Source: Pseudanabaena frigida
GTDB lineage: Bacteria; Cyanobacteriota; Cyanobacteriia; Pseudanabaenales; Pseudanabaenaceae
Direction of reading: 5' to 3'
NCBI GenBank assembly: GCA_003242085.1
Contig: QBML01000015.1
Span: forward strand, 1 to 64,000
DNA: 64,000 bases
Under the pieces are notes generated by a model that was not told the DNA's origin, made no database searches, and was given only the letters and a program-made list of their open reading frames with translations. Position 1 is the first letter of the stretch. Every line of letters starts with the position of its first letter. The translations under genes were made by a program, and so were the position numbers. Below are positions 8,787 through 19,112 of this stretch, piece by piece.

Positions 8787-9497
8787 ATGAGCGATTTGCC
8801 TATTCTCCAACGTCATGATGGTAGAGCTTGGGATCAACTGCGACCCGTTCATTTGGAGCATCATTTTACTAAAGCACCTGCGGGTTCGGTATTAGCAAAA
8901 TTTGGAGATACTCAACTAATCTGCACGGTATCAATCGAGGAAGGTGTCCCCAAATTTCTAACTGGTAGTAATCAAGGTTGGCTCACCGCAGAATATCGCA
9001 TGTTGCCTGCGTCAACGATTCCGCGTCAACAGCGAGAATTTACAAAATTATCAGGACGTACTCAAGAGATCCAAAGGTTAATCGGTCGTAGTTTAAGGGC
9101 AGCGCTGGATATGACGGCGATCTCTAACTACACTTTTACTGTGGATATTGATGTCTTACAAGCTGACGGTGGTACTCGCACAGGCGGGATCACAGGTGGA
9201 TTTGTAGCGCTAAAAGCAGCCTGCGATCGCTTACTTGCTGAAGGTAAAATCACCAGATCCCCAATCCGTAACGCCGTTGCTGCTGTTTCAGTGGGTTTAC
9301 TGGATGGCACACCAATTTTGGACTTAAATTACAAAGAAGACGTAGCGGTAAGTGTAGATCTTAATGTGGTGATGGATAGTACTGGTAGGCTAATCGAGGT
9401 GCAAGGAACTGGTGAATCTGATACATTCTCGCGATCGCAACTCAATCAGATGCTAGATGTCGCTGAAAAGGGTATAAAAGAGTTATTAGCTATCTAA
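8787..9497 (+). CDS. rph: Ribonuclease PH
   Basis: A 236-residue phosphorolytic 3'-5' exoribonuclease that trims the 3' ends of tRNA precursors, using phosphate and releasing nucleoside diphosphates; active as a hexameric ring. Family hallmarks are [13 protein letters not shown] at the N-terminus, EYRMLPAST and [20 protein letters not shown] in the phosphate/RNA-binding region, and [20 protein letters not shown]. The length is normal for the family. ATG 8787 is chosen over GTG 8781 because AAAGAG lies at better spacing. It is a single gene bracketed by two family 1 hairpin elements. Confidence 0.97.
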   Translation: MSDLPILQRHDGRAWDQLRPVHLEHHFTKAPAGSVLAKFGDTQLICTVSIEEGVPKFLTGSNQGWLTAEYRMLPASTIPRQQREFTKLSGRTQEIQRLIGRSLRAALDMTAISNYTFTVDIDVLQADGGTRTGGITGGFVALKAACDRLLAEGKITRSPIRNAVAAVSVGLLDGTPILDLNYKEDVAVSVDLNVVMDSTGRLIEVQGTGESDTFSRSQLNQMLDVAEKGIKELLAI

Positions 9498-9528
9498 AAA
9501 AGAGAAGCTATACAAAGTGCATCTTCAT

Positions 9529-9638
9529 AGCTATAGCGGTAGCCAGTTATGTTAAAACCCAAAAACCAAAAGAGGGTTGCGGCGCGAAGCGCCGCAACCC
9601 TCTTTTGGTTTTTCAAAATGACTATAACTAGCTATAAG
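9529..9638. repeat. Family 1 hairpin element, copy 4 (subfamily B)
   Basis: Core 9561-9613: AAAAACC, inner arm AAAAGAGGGTTGCGGCGC with GAAG loop and complement. Outer arm CTATAGCGGTAGCCAGTTAT is subfamily B. It lies between the convergent rph and cytM genes. Confidence 0.85.
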
Positions 9639-9646
9639 AGCTAAAC

Positions 9647-10111
9647 TTACAACTGCTTCAAATAACTCAATAGATCGGCCATATCTTGCGGACTCGGCTG
9701 AAACTGCGGCATTGGAGGTGTTTCACCGCTAACTACTTGCTGTACAAGCCTTGCATCAGATTTCCGTTCAGATACACCATGCAAATTTGGCCCAACTTTT
9801 CCGCTCGCCCATTCTCCATGACAGGCAACACAATTCATCACAAAAATAGAGCGCCCTTGGACGGGATCGCCTGATAGATTTAAAACTGACTGCGTATAAG
9901 CATCAATGGGTGGACGTAGCAGCCATAACACTACAGCGATTACTACGACAAAAAAAGTTATGGCGATTGACAGCCCAGTTGATAGAGGTGATTTTGCCTC
10001 TTGATTAGCCAATACCGCTTCTGATGTCTTATCTGCTAATACATCAGCCTCTGTTGTCAAATTTGCCCCTTCATTAATCACAGTTTTTAAACCTAGACGC
10101 TGGTTAGCCAA
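9647..10111 (-). CDS. cytM: Cytochrome c-M (membrane-anchored class I cytochrome c)
   Basis: A small heme protein of cyanobacterial electron transport whose exact role is debated; it is linked to stress and dark or mixotrophic growth in Synechocystis. One membrane anchor (FFVVVIAVVLWLL) is followed by a class I c domain: heme motif CVACHGE (CxxCH), GPNLHGV and the axial methionine candidate in PPMPQF, then DMADLLSYLKQL. The mature part DAYTQSVLNLSGDPVQGRSIF matches CytM style. No ATG lies in frame ahead of the anchor: an in-frame stop occurs at 10129, so translation must start at TTG 10111 or GTG 10081. The start is uncertain. Transcribed divergently from hemE. Confidence 0.88.
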   Translation of the reverse strand: MANQRLGLKTVINEGANLTTEADVLADKTSEAVLANQEAKSPLSTGLSIAITFFVVVIAVVLWLLRPPIDAYTQSVLNLSGDPVQGRSIFVMNCVACHGEWASGKVGPNLHGVSERKSDARLVQQVVSGETPPMPQFQPSPQDMADLLSYLKQL

Positions 10112-10446
10112 AACTCTTACTGATTTTTAGAAGTTTATGTGATGAAGTTGTGAGATACATTGGGTAGCTCCTCATTTCATGGCTCTAAAACTTTACTAAC
10201 TTAAGTATTAATAACATATCTTAAAGAAAGTATAAGTAATCAACCTAAAAATTAGGAATTAAATAAAAACAAAGTTTTGTCGTGAATTAGAGACTAACTC
10301 AAGGATTTGGTGGTGCGATCGCAATCTAATGAAGCAGAGTGAGAGATGCTTCATGCCTCTCTACTTTATGAGTGCTGTGTACTTCACGTTCTATAATTCA
10401 TAAGCACAATCATAAAAAAGTTTAAAAATACAGGAAAGAATTGATT
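10112..10446. other. Divergent intergenic region between cytM and hemE
   Basis: About 335 nt, A/T-rich, with no ORF I can support. It should hold promoters for both flanking genes. TATAAT at about 10391-10396 is a candidate -10 for hemE, but no good -35 sits at the right spacing. A small inverted repeat TGAAGCA/TGCTTCA lies at 10330-10353. Confidence 0.5.
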
Positions 10447-11484
10447 ATGGGAGGAAATGATCGCTTGCTAAGGGCAGCAAGAGGTGAAGTACTGGATCGT
10501 CCACCAGTATGGATGATGCGCCAAGCAGGAAGATATATGAAAGTGTATCGAGATCTGCGTGACAAATATCCAACATTTAGAGAGCGATCGGAAATCCCTG
10601 AACTCGCCGCCGAAATTTCTTTGCAACCATTTCGTGCTTTCCAGCCTGATGGCGTGATTATGTTCTCCGATATCCTCACTCCGCTTACAGGTATCGGCAT
10701 TAACTTTGACATCATCGAAAGTAGGGGGCCAATTATCGAGTCGCCAATTCGGACTCAGGCTCAAGTTGATGCACTTACAGAATTCGATCCCGATACTGCC
10801 GTTCCCTTCATTCGTCAGATTTTAAGCGCAATCAAAGAAGAAGTTAAAGATCGAGCAACTATTCTTGGCTTTGTGGGCGCACCTTGGACATTGGCAGCCT
10901 ATTCGGTAGAAGGCAAGGGTTCCAAGGATTACTCCACAATCAAAGCTATGGCATATAAAGAGCCAGCGATTATCCATAGCTTTTTGACAAAAATTGCCGA
11001 AATGATCGGCACTTACGTAATTCATCAGATTGAGTGTGGCGCTCAGGTAGTTCAGATGTTTGACTCTTGGGCTGGACATCTTTGCCCAACGGATTATAAA
11101 ACCTTTGCGCTGCCCTATCAGAAGATGGTAGTGGATAAGGTCAAGGCGAAATATCCCAACACGCCAATGATTCTTTATATTAGTGGTAGTGCAGGTGTAC
11201 TTGACCTGATGCATAAGTCTGGTGTGGATATCGTCAGTGTTGACTGGACTGTCGATCTTGCCGATGCTCGCGATCGCCTCGGTCACCATATCCCCGTACA
11301 AGGTAACCTCGATCCCTGCGTGCTATTTGCCGAACAAAGCTACATTCGCGAACGTATTTTGGAAGTAGTTGCTAAGGCTGGCAATAAGGGTCACATCATG
11401 AACCTCGGACATGGCATTTTGTCCACTACGCCCGAAGATAATGCAAGATTCTTCTTCGAGACTGTCAAAGGACTCAGCTACTAA
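10447..11484 (+). CDS. hemE: Uroporphyrinogen decarboxylase
   Basis: A 345-residue cytosolic enzyme that decarboxylates the four acetate side chains of uroporphyrinogen III to give coproporphyrinogen III for heme, chlorophyll and bilins. Signatures are [20 protein letters not shown] (the substrate-binding PxWxMRQAGR), [10 protein letters not shown] with the catalytic Asp, [12 protein letters not shown] and [10 protein letters not shown]. The length is typical. ATG 10447 has AGGAAAG eight bases upstream; TTG 10441 is a poorer alternative. It ends in a hairpin terminator shared with convergent mtnP. Confidence 0.98.
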   Translation: MGGNDRLLRAARGEVLDRPPVWMMRQAGRYMKVYRDLRDKYPTFRERSEIPELAAEISLQPFRAFQPDGVIMFSDILTPLTGIGINFDIIESRGPIIESPIRTQAQVDALTEFDPDTAVPFIRQILSAIKEEVKDRATILGFVGAPWTLAAYSVEGKGSKDYSTIKAMAYKEPAIIHSFLTKIAEMIGTYVIHQIECGAQVVQMFDSWAGHLCPTDYKTFALPYQKMVVDKVKAKYPNTPMILYISGSAGVLDLMHKSGVDIVSVDWTVDLADARDRLGHHIPVQGNLDPCVLFAEQSYIRERILEVVAKAGNKGHIMNLGHGILSTTPEDNARFFFETVKGLSY

Positions 11485-11486
11485 AC

Positions 11487-11515
11487 AAAAAGGCGGCGCA
11501 TCGCGCCGCCTTTTT
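11487..11515. terminator. Bidirectional terminator between hemE and mtnP
   Basis: AAAAAGGCGGCGC, loop ATC, GCGCCGCCTTTTT: a compact GC-rich stem flanked by A-run and T-run, which suits termination on both strands. It starts three bases after the hemE stop and ends just before the mtnP stop. Confidence 0.85.
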
Positions 11516-11518
11516 TGA

Positions 11519-12394
11519 TTAGAGGTATTTTTGCAGAATTACTTTTAAGCGATCGCGACTTGCATCAGATACTTTGTTCAAATCGGTCAAGATCGAAGTC
11601 TTCAGTGCGTGGTGAGCTTCAGATCTAGGAGGGTTTGCGGCAATTTTAGCAACTGCATTTTGAATTACTTTTTGGGCGTTCAGCGCATTTTTTTGCAAAT
11701 TTTGGATGATCATCTCGACTGTCACACTTTCATGATCGTCGTGCCAGCAATCATAATCAGTGACAAGGGCGATCGTCGCATAGGCGATTTCCGCTTCACG
11801 GGCAAGCTTTGCCTCGGTGAGATTAGTCATCCCAATCACCTTAGCGCCCCAACTACGATAAAGCAGTGACTCCGCTTTAGTTGAGAAGGCAGGCCCCTCC
11901 ATGCAGAGATAAATTCCGCCTTTGTGAACTTTATTGCGTTCTAAGTCTATGCCTTCCGCCGCAGAGGCGACTACAGATAGCAGTGATTTGCAAATTGGCT
12001 CGCCAAAAGCAACGTGAGCAACAATACCTTCACCAAAGAACGTCGAAGTGCGACTGGTAGTGCGATCGATAAATTGATCGGGAAGGACGATGTCAAGGGG
12101 CCTAGCATATTCTTGTAAGGAGCCGACTGCCGAAGCGGAGATGATGTATTCCACGCCGAGACTTTTTAGAGCGTAGATATTGGCTCGATAAGGAACTTCT
12201 GATGGCAGTAAATGATGCGATCGCCCATGTCTAGCTAAAAATAATACAGGTGTTCCCGATAATTTACCGTAGATAAAGGCATCCGATGTTTTACCGAAGG
12301 GGGTGTCGATATTGATTTCTTGAATATCAGTCAAAGCCGACATTTTATAGAGACCGCTACCACCAATAATGCCAATTTGTGCGCTAACTGTCAT
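11519..12394 (-). CDS. mtnP: S-methyl-5'-thioadenosine phosphorylase
   Basis: A 291-residue enzyme that splits methylthioadenosine with phosphate into adenine and methylthioribose-1-phosphate, in methionine salvage and polyamine by-product recycling. Phosphate-binding [69 protein letters not shown] and the base-binding [10 protein letters not shown] are all present. The family length is usual. An ATG start at 12394 gives [14 protein letters not shown]. It converges on hemE with a shared terminator and has no other salvage genes beside it. Confidence 0.96.
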   Translation of the reverse strand: MTVSAQIGIIGGSGLYKMSALTDIQEINIDTPFGKTSDAFIYGKLSGTPVLFLARHGRSHHLLPSEVPYRANIYALKSLGVEYIISASAVGSLQEYARPLDIVLPDQFIDRTTSRTSTFFGEGIVAHVAFGEPICKSLLSVVASAAEGIDLERNKVHKGGIYLCMEGPAFSTKAESLLYRSWGAKVIGMTNLTEAKLAREAEIAYATIALVTDYDCWHDDHESVTVEMIIQNLQKNALNAQKVIQNAVAKIAANPPRSEAHHALKTSILTDLNKVSDASRDRLKVILQKYL

Positions 12395-12512
12395 AGGTTT
12401 TATAAATTACGCAAGTTTATCAAGAAGTTTCTAGAAGTTGAAATTACCATATCTGTATGGCGTTTTGCGCTTCGATCGATGCCATAAAATATAAAGCCCG
12501 CAAAAATAAACC

Positions 12513-12597
12513 AAAACCCAAATAAATAGAGGCGGTGCGAAGCACCGCCTCTATTTATTTGGGTTTTATGTCTTAAGCAAAGCTTTTATTGCTATAG
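12513..12597. repeat. Family 1 hairpin element, copy 5 (subfamily A)
   Basis: Core 12513-12567: AAAACCC, inner arm AAATAAATAGAGGCGGTGC, GAAG loop, complement with GCACCGCC (compensated change), GGGTTTT. The right outer arm ATGTCTTAAGCAAAGC and GCTATAG is present; the left outer arm is degenerate. Lies between the minus-strand genes hslO and mtnP. Confidence 0.85.
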
Positions 12598-12676
12598 GAG
12601 ATGAAACTTTGCGTCGCCTCTAATATTTTGCGGGAGATTGAGATAGAAGCATCACTGAGTTGATACTCCGAAAAAG

Positions 12677-13615
12677 TTATGCTTTTGCCTCAACCTGCAA
12701 TTCCATTAATAAACTGTTTAGTTGCTCAGTGCTGGCTCGATAAACTTCACCACAAAAATGACAAGTTGCTTCAGCACCATGATCTTCAGCAATCATTGAT
12801 CGCAAATCTTCTTCGCCAAACATTTTCATGGCAGCTAACATGCGATCGAGAGTACAAGGACAGTGAAATTGCACGTCTTTGCTCATCGGCAAAATATCTA
12901 AATGCATGTCCGCAAATAATTCTGTCATCACATCAGCAATCTCTTTGCCTTGGATTAGCAAATCCATGAATTTTTGTGGATCGCTTTTTGTCTCAAGTTG
13001 GATTAGCAGATCTTCTTGAGAAAGGTTGCCTGTTCTAGCCGCACGCAGAGTTGCCTTAGGCATAATTTGCAATAACAGTCCTGCAGCTACCCGAACAGCA
13101 GATTTACTATCGTCGCGATCGATTATTTCTGTCAGAATTAGCTTGGAATAAGTTTGCTCGGAAGAAGCTAAGTACCAAGCAACATCATTGGCGATATCAC
13201 CTGAAATTAACTCCACAGTGCTGCTATAGGGTTCACCATAGCCAACATCACGCATCACTTTCAGAAAACCTGTATGTCCAATACCCTGACTGACGTTTTG
13301 TTGACCATCAGCAAGGGGTGGCGATTCAAACTGGGGATTAGTGACAAAGCCTCGCACCGTTCCATCGAAACCAGCATCAGCATAGACTAAACCCAGACCA
13401 CCGTCACCTGCCACTCTGACATTTACTCTGGCTTGAGATTGCTTCATATTTGAGGCGAGTAGCAAGCTGGCACTCATCGCGCGACCTAGTGAGGCGGTGG
13501 CTAATGCTGATAAATGATGGCGGCGCTTGGCTTCATTAAGGGATTGAGTTATATTCACGCCAATAACACGGACTCTGCCGTCGGCGGTGAGGGCGCGAAC
13601 TAAGCGATCGTTCAT
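12677..13615 (-). CDS. hslO: Hsp33 redox-regulated chaperone
   Basis: A 312-residue cytosolic holdase activated by oxidation. The N-terminal domain carries DRLVRALTADGRVRVIGVN and GRAMSASLLLASNMK; the C-terminal zinc switch has the four cysteines as CPC and CHFC (CxC...CxxC), which bind zinc when reduced and form disulfides under peroxide or bleach stress. Family length is slightly above the usual 290, with no extra domain obvious. ATG at 13615 gives MNDRLVRAL. Stands alone on the minus strand. Confidence 0.97.
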   Translation of the reverse strand: MNDRLVRALTADGRVRVIGVNITQSLNEAKRRHHLSALATASLGRAMSASLLLASNMKQSQARVNVRVAGDGGLGLVYADAGFDGTVRGFVTNPQFESPPLADGQQNVSQGIGHTGFLKVMRDVGYGEPYSSTVELISGDIANDVAWYLASSEQTYSKLILTEIIDRDDSKSAVRVAAGLLLQIMPKATLRAARTGNLSQEDLLIQLETKSDPQKFMDLLIQGKEIADVMTELFADMHLDILPMSKDVQFHCPCTLDRMLAAMKMFGEEDLRSMIAEDHGAEATCHFCGEVYRASTEQLNSLLMELQVEAKA

Positions 13616-13704
13616 TAACTGTTCCTAACGTTTGCGTATTAAATAAATCAACCCAGACAAAGCCTGACTTTATCTCTATTTTAACTTGAGTTCGACCGCC
13701 ACAG

Positions 13705-13741
13705 AAAGTAGGAGGTGGCGCTTAGCGATGCCTCCTACTTT
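13705..13741. repeat. Short hairpin element with degenerate tip
   Basis: Arms AAAGTAGGAGG and CCTCCTACTTT around GGCGCTTAGCGATG-like tip sequence; the tip pairing is imperfect. It resembles a decayed relative of the GC-tip hairpins. Lies between divergent hslO and the TPR gene. Confidence 0.6.
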
Positions 13742-13815
13742 TGTATTCATCAAATGCAACAGACTTTTCCAACTTTGGTATGATTGGCTTTAGTATTCAG
13801 TCAATTTGGAGAGCC

Positions 13816-15345
13816 ATGAAATACGCTGGAAACGTTTGGGATAAGGACGCTCTAAAAAATCCAGAGACAGAATATCAGAGCCTACTAGAGTTACTAAGAA
13901 AAAAACAAGACTTTGGGATGTTTTTTGTGCGCTGTTCGCCTTCAGAGGGGGAGCAAATTATCAAAAGGACAAAGGCTGATACAGCGCATCAAATAGTTCA
14001 TGTATTGAGGCTGGAGCAACCAATTACTGACTTTTATGAGATGTTTGTGGGTAGAGAGGATCTACATGATGCCAATGTCTTATTTGTTACGGGCATTGAA
14101 GAATTTTTAGAAAATAAAGTTACGGATATTACTGATAAAGGATTAAGCGAAAGGTTAGCGCATGTCCCTCGCCCTCTTGTCCACCTTAGTTTATTGCAAT
14201 CTAAACTCAAAGACCATTTCTCAATTCGCTTTGTCTTTTTATTGCCTTTATTTGCACTCAAGTTTTTTATTAATAGCTATCCTGAATTCTTTGACCATTC
14301 AGTTCAGGTGTTTGAGTTTCCCACTGATATGGAGTTATTGCGTCAGGAGGCATTTCGGTGGGTTGGGGGCGATCGCTATGAGGCTTATGCTCACTTAAGT
14401 GAGGATGAGCGCGATCGCAAGTATGAGGATTTGCAAAAACTGATTGCAGCTCAACCTCTAATTTCCGAACGTCGGGTTGAGTTGTTACTAGAACAGGGTG
14501 GGCTACTAGTAGCGGGTAATCGTTGTCTAGAGGCGATCGCAAATTGCGATCTGGCTTTGCAGATTCGCTCCGATAATCATTTAGCTTGGTATAACCGTGC
14601 AGTGGCTCTAGATCTGTCTGACCACCATGAAGAAGCTGTAGATAACTATCGTGAAGCACTCTCTTATAAAGAAGATTTTTATGCAGCATGGCACAATCTT
14701 GGCACTTCGCTAAGTATGCTAGGTCGTTATGAAGAAGCAATTAACAGCTATAACATCGCTCTAAAATATAAGCCCGATTATTATTATTCCTATGGTGGTA
14801 AAGGTCTAGTTTGTAGCGTTCTAGGCAAACATGAAGAAGCAATCGAGCATTGCGAAAAAGCCTTAGCGATCAAACCTGACTACGTGCAGGGTTGGTTTAG
14901 TCGTGCCTATGCCCTTGAAAGTATCGGACAGTATGGGGAAGCGATCGCCAGTTACGATCGTGCTTTAGAGTACAAACCTCGCGACCATCAAATTTGGTAT
15001 AGTCGTGCTAAAGCCCTCGAACAATGGGGAAATTATACTGAAGCGATCGCTAGTTACGATCAGGCTTTAGAAATTCGTCCCGATGACTACTACGCATGGA
15101 ACAATCGCGGTCTTGTCCTAAGTAAACTAGAACTATATGAAGATGCGATCGCCAGTCACGATCGAGCGTTAGAGATTAATCCCGACGATCATTTCGCTTG
15201 GTACAGTCGTGGCAATGCTCTTAGTGGTATGGGGAGACTTGAAGACGCGATCGTTGCTTACGATCGCGCAATTCAAATTTCGCCTCAGGAAACCCAAGCT
15301 TGGCAAAGTCGGCGACTTGCCTTAAGGAGACTTGGATTTGACTAA
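13816..15345 (+). CDS. TPR-repeat protein with N-terminal Rossmann/P-loop-like domain lacking Walker A
   Basis: About 509 residues. The first 200 residues form a mixed alpha/beta domain (GMFFVRCSPSEGEQII, HVLRLEQP, NVLFVTGIEEFLEN, FVFLLPLFALKFFI) that looks like a degenerate NTPase fold; I see no GxxGxGK motif. At least seven TPR units follow (about 240-500; each near 34 residues, for example EEAINSYNIALKYKPDYYYSYGGKGLV). Such proteins act as protein-interaction scaffolds; the partner is unknown. I prefer ATG 13816 because GGAG sits four bases upstream; in-frame TTG 13741 and ATG 13780 are alternatives. The same N-terminal domain type occurs in the STAND-WD40 gene at 47568. Confidence 0.85.
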   Translation: MKYAGNVWDKDALKNPETEYQSLLELLRKKQDFGMFFVRCSPSEGEQIIKRTKADTAHQIVHVLRLEQPITDFYEMFVGREDLHDANVLFVTGIEEFLENKVTDITDKGLSERLAHVPRPLVHLSLLQSKLKDHFSIRFVFLLPLFALKFFINSYPEFFDHSVQVFEFPTDMELLRQEAFRWVGGDRYEAYAHLSEDERDRKYEDLQKLIAAQPLISERRVELLLEQGGLLVAGNRCLEAIANCDLALQIRSDNHLAWYNRAVALDLSDHHEEAVDNYREALSYKEDFYAAWHNLGTSLSMLGRYEEAINSYNIALKYKPDYYYSYGGKGLVCSVLGKHEEAIEHCEKALAIKPDYVQGWFSRAYALESIGQYGEAIASYDRALEYKPRDHQIWYSRAKALEQWGNYTEAIASYDQALEIRPDDYYAWNNRGLVLSKLELYEDAIASHDRALEINPDDHFAWYSRGNALSGMGRLEDAIVAYDRAIQISPQETQAWQSRRLALRRLGFD

Positions 15346-15467
15346 GGCTTAGGGGAGGTGACACAAGGTGTTATCGCTCTTCAAATCTTGATATGGCGGT
15401 TTTTTAGTTTTTGATTTGCTTTCAAAAATTGAAAAAAGATGTCACAAAGAAACTAAATAGAAAGACC

Positions 15468-18400
15468 ATGACAATACCGATCGCTCCTCAAGAACACTCT
15501 AATGTTGTGACAGCAGCATCAATTGCTACGCATAATCGAACAAATCGCCACCCGCTTAAAGGTTTTAAAATCCCTCTCAGCTTATTGATTACAATGCCTT
15601 TTTTGCTGAGTACGTTTGGCATTGTCGGACTGATCAGTTGGTTAACCTTTCGCAATGGTCATAATGCGGTTGTCCACCTGTCCAATCAGCTACATCGCAA
15701 AGTTACCGAACAAGTCCAAGATCGCCTGCGTTCCTATTTAGAACTTCCTTATACACTCAATCAACTTAACGCCAACAGTTTTGAGTTAGGGCAAATCGAT
15801 ATTAATGACGAACAGAAAGTGCAAGCTCACTTTTGGAAACAATTACAAAGCTTTCCCCACATCAGCAATATTTATATCACTAACGTTTCAGGACAGTACT
15901 TTGGAGCGCGACGAATTAACAACAAGTTTGCAGTGGAAAATTCCATTGCAACTTATATGACTGATAATTTAGGCCGACCACAAACGCTCTTAATGGCTAA
16001 AAACCCATTTAATTTGAGCGATCGCCCTTGGTATTTATCGGTTCTTGAGACTAAAAAAAATATATGGAGTGACGTCTATACAGACCCAATCACTGAGGAA
16101 CCAGCAATTACTGCGATTAAACCGATCCATAATTCTAGTGGGGAATTGCAGGCTGTTCTGGGCGTATCAATGCTTTTAGGAGATATCAATCACTTTTTAC
16201 AGGAAACTAGAGTTAGTAATCGCGGACAAACCTTCATTGTCGATCCTTCAGGAAAACTGGTTGCCACCTCTAATTTGGAGGTTCCCATCTCAGATCGAGG
16301 TAACAAATCAGAGCGAATTTATGCAACTCAAAGCCAAGATAAATTGACCCAAACTGTAGCTGAATGGCTAAAGTCTCATCCTGAAATTAATAATAACGAA
16401 ATTCAACAATCAGTCATCTTTTTTGATAACGAACCTTACTTCGTGCAAGTCGGAAAACTCAAGAATGACTCGGAGTTTAGTGGATTGAATTGGCGAATTG
16501 TTGTAGCTGTTCCTGCTGCTGACTTTATGTCGCAAATCAAAGAAAATACAGGATCGACAATAATGTTGTGCTTGTTGGCACTTAGTTTAACTACTATATT
16601 CGGAATTCTTGCGGCTCGCGGTATTAGTCGCCCGATCGCCCAACTAAGCCTTGCCAGTCAATCGATCGCTAATGGCAATCTCGATCAAAAAGTGGAATAC
16701 TCATGTGTGATTAAGGAGCTAGTAATTTTAGCTAATTCCTTTAATCAGATGATCCGTCAAATGAAAAAATCCCATACGCGACTAGAGGAATATTCCCATT
16801 TATTAATGCAAAAAGTTGACGAACGCACCTATGCTTTGCAACAAGAGATTCTCGAACACGAAAATACAGAAGCGGCTCTAAGGGAGTCAGAAGAAAAATT
16901 CGCCAAAGCATTTCGTTCCAGTCCTGACGGTATGGCTTTATATTCAACGGAAGCTCGTGAACATATTGATGTCAATGACAAATGGACAGAAATTACAGGT
17001 TACAGTCGGGAAGAAGCGATTGGTTCAAATCCAACTGACTTAAATTTATGGATTGATTTAGAAGAGCGCGATCTGATGCTCGAGATTTTAGAACGCGAAG
17101 GCAGAATTTTTAACTACGAAGCGAGATTCTTGGCTAAAAATGGTAGAAAATTTACAGGGCTCATTTCCTCAGAAACTATTGAGTTAGGGGGACAAACTTT
17201 TGCGATCTATGCTGTCAAAGATATTAGCGATCGCAAAATCATCGAAGAAAGCATTAAAGAAAGTGAAAAGAAATATCGCGATCTCGTTGAATCTGCTAAC
17301 TGTATCATTTTGCGCTGGGATACTAGCGGCAGTATTTGCTTCTTAAACGATTACGGATTGAAATTTTTTGGCTACGAACTTGAAGAGGTTATTGGTTCTT
17401 GTGTATTAGATACGATCGTCTCAACAAAAAGCGTCACAGGTGAAGACTTGCGAAATATGATCGCTGATATATGCTGCGCTCCTGAGAAATATCAACTCAA
17501 TGAGAATGAGAACATTTGCAAAGATGGGCAGAGAGTTTGGGTGACTTGGTCAAACAAACCGATCTACGATGATGGGGGAAAACTCATCGAAATTCTATCA
17601 GTAGGTACAGATATCACTGACCGCAAACTTGCTGAAAAGGAACTCCAATCTGCTAAAGAAGTTGCGGACATGGCTAACCGTGCTAAGAGCGAATTTCTTG
17701 CCAACATGAGTCATGAATTGCGAACTCCATTAAATGGCATTTTAGGATATGCCCAAATTCTCAAACGCAGCTACGATCCAAATAAGCATATAGAAGGATT
17801 GGAGATTATTCAGCGTAGCGGCGAACATTTGTTGACTTTGCTGAACGATATCCTCGATCTTTCCAAAATTGAAGCTAAAAAACTAGAACTCAATCCCAGT
17901 GAATTTGAGCTTCCTAAGTTGTTGCAAAGTATTACTGAGATATTTCAGTTGCAGGTGCGTGCTAAAGATGTGGAGTTAGTCTATCAGCCACTGACTACTC
18001 TGCCAAACAACATGTATGGCGATGCTAAACGCCTGAGACAAGTGTTGATCAATTTATTTGGGAATGCCGTCAAATTCACCGATCGCGGGAATGTTTCTCT
18101 TTTTGTTAGCGCTCAGCCCTATGAGACTAGTTCAAGTAATTCGGGTAGCGAAAAGATTTACAAAGTCCGTTTTGAGATTGTCGATACGGGTGTGGGCATC
18201 GATCCTGACAAACTAGAAGATATCTTTTTGCCATTCCAGCAAGTTGGCGATCGGGCTAGAAGATATTCTGGCACTGGTTTAGGATTGCCAATTTGCCAGA
18301 AAATTGTTGAGATGATGGGTGGAAAACTACAAGTCAAAAGTAGTTTGAATCAAGGCAGTACTTTCTGGTTTGAAATTGACTTGGTAGAAGTTCCCAATCA

Positions 18401-19112
18401 AAGTATTTCTTTGTCTTTGGACAGTCGGACGATCGCTGGTTATTTAGGGGAGCGTCGCAAAATCTTGATCGTGGATGACAGGACTGAAAATAGAATGGTG
18501 TTGAGCGATCTGCTCGCTCCTCTGGGATTCATAGTTGCTGAGGCGATTGATGGTTATGATTGTCTTACTCAAGCTCAAAGATTTGCACCAGATTTAATTT
18601 TGTTGGATATGGTGATGCCTAATCTTGATGGTCATGAAACCACAAAACAGTTGCGTCAGTTACCAATGTTCCAGAAAACGGCGATTGTCATGGTTTCAGC
18701 AAGTGCTTTTAACCAAGATCGCGACTTGAGTCTTGAAGTAGGATGTAATGCTTTTATCTCCAAGCCCGTTCACCCCGATACTTTATTTTATACAATGCGA
18801 TCGCTGCTCAATCTAGAATGGCAATACGAAGATTTAGTGGTTTCCGATCCTGTGCCAACTAATGAAGGCGATCGAAGTATCGATCCAGTTATGCAGCCCC
18901 TAGTCGCACCACCAAGCTGCACTCTAGAGAAATTACTGCAACTGGTACGCATGGGAGATATTCTCGCTATTCAAGATGAAGTGTTGCTGTTGCAGGAAGC
19001 TGATTCTAATTTCATCCCTTTCGCCAATCAGGTTCTAGATTATGCCCGTGATTTTCAAATCAAACGCATTCGTGAATTTCTAGAAGCTCAACAGCAAGAG
19101 GTTCTTGTATAG
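15468..19112 (+). CDS. Hybrid sensor histidine kinase (Cache-HAMP-PAS-PAS-HisKA-HATPase-REC)
   Basis: A 1214-residue membrane sensor. Membrane helix at about residues 40-61, double-Cache sensor (65-350), second helix (363-384), HAMP (385-437), PAS (478-588), PAS (602-720), HisKA with phospho-His near residue 749 in SEFLANMSHELRTPLNGILG, HATPase ending in FWFEIDLVEV near 985 (GTGLGLPICQKIVEMMGG), and a receiver domain (998-1118) with Asp near 1045 in LILLDMVMPN. About 95 helical residues follow. ATG 15468 has GAAAG upstream. The stop codon TAG is formed by the TATAGC terminus of a family 1 hairpin element, so the present C-terminus may reflect its insertion. No separate response regulator adjoins it. 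Confidence 0.94.
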   Translation: MTIPIAPQEHSNVVTAASIATHNRTNRHPLKGFKIPLSLLITMPFLLSTFGIVGLISWLTFRNGHNAVVHLSNQLHRKVTEQVQDRLRSYLELPYTLNQLNANSFELGQIDINDEQKVQAHFWKQLQSFPHISNIYITNVSGQYFGARRINNKFAVENSIATYMTDNLGRPQTLLMAKNPFNLSDRPWYLSVLETKKNIWSDVYTDPITEEPAITAIKPIHNSSGELQAVLGVSMLLGDINHFLQETRVSNRGQTFIVDPSGKLVATSNLEVPISDRGNKSERIYATQSQDKLTQTVAEWLKSHPEINNNEIQQSVIFFDNEPYFVQVGKLKNDSEFSGLNWRIVVAVPAADFMSQIKENTGSTIMLCLLALSLTTIFGILAARGISRPIAQLSLASQSIANGNLDQKVEYSCVIKELVILANSFNQMIRQMKKSHTRLEEYSHLLMQKVDERTYALQQEILEHENTEAALRESEEKFAKAFRSSPDGMALYSTEAREHIDVNDKWTEITGYSREEAIGSNPTDLNLWIDLEERDLMLEILEREGRIFNYEARFLAKNGRKFTGLISSETIELGGQTFAIYAVKDISDRKIIEESIKESEKKYRDLVESANCIILRWDTSGSICFLNDYGLKFFGYELEEVIGSCVLDTIVSTKSVTGEDLRNMIADICCAPEKYQLNENENICKDGQRVWVTWSNKPIYDDGGKLIEILSVGTDITDRKLAEKELQSAKEVADMANRAKSEFLANMSHELRTPLNGILGYAQILKRSYDPNKHIEGLEIIQRSGEHLLTLLNDILDLSKIEAKKLELNPSEFELPKLLQSITEIFQLQVRAKDVELVYQPLTTLPNNMYGDAKRLRQVLINLFGNAVKFTDRGNVSLFVSAQPYETSSSNSGSEKIYKVRFEIVDTGVGIDPDKLEDIFLPFQQVGDRARRYSGTGLGLPICQKIVEMMGGKLQVKSSLNQGSTFWFEIDLVEVPNQSISLSLDSRTIAGYLGERRKILIVDDRTENRMVLSDLLAPLGFIVAEAIDGYDCLTQAQRFAPDLILLDMVMPNLDGHETTKQLRQLPMFQKTAIVMVSASAFNQDRDLSLEVGCNAFISKPVHPDTLFYTMRSLLNLEWQYEDLVVSDPVPTNEGDRSIDPVMQPLVAPPSCTLEKLLQLVRMGDILAIQDEVLLLQEADSNFIPFANQVLDYARDFQIKRIREFLEAQQQEVLV

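Noticed and set aside
10822-11301. 159-codon ORF antisense to hemE
   Set aside because: It lies fully within hemE, whose frame is strongly conserved; the product has no recognisable domain.
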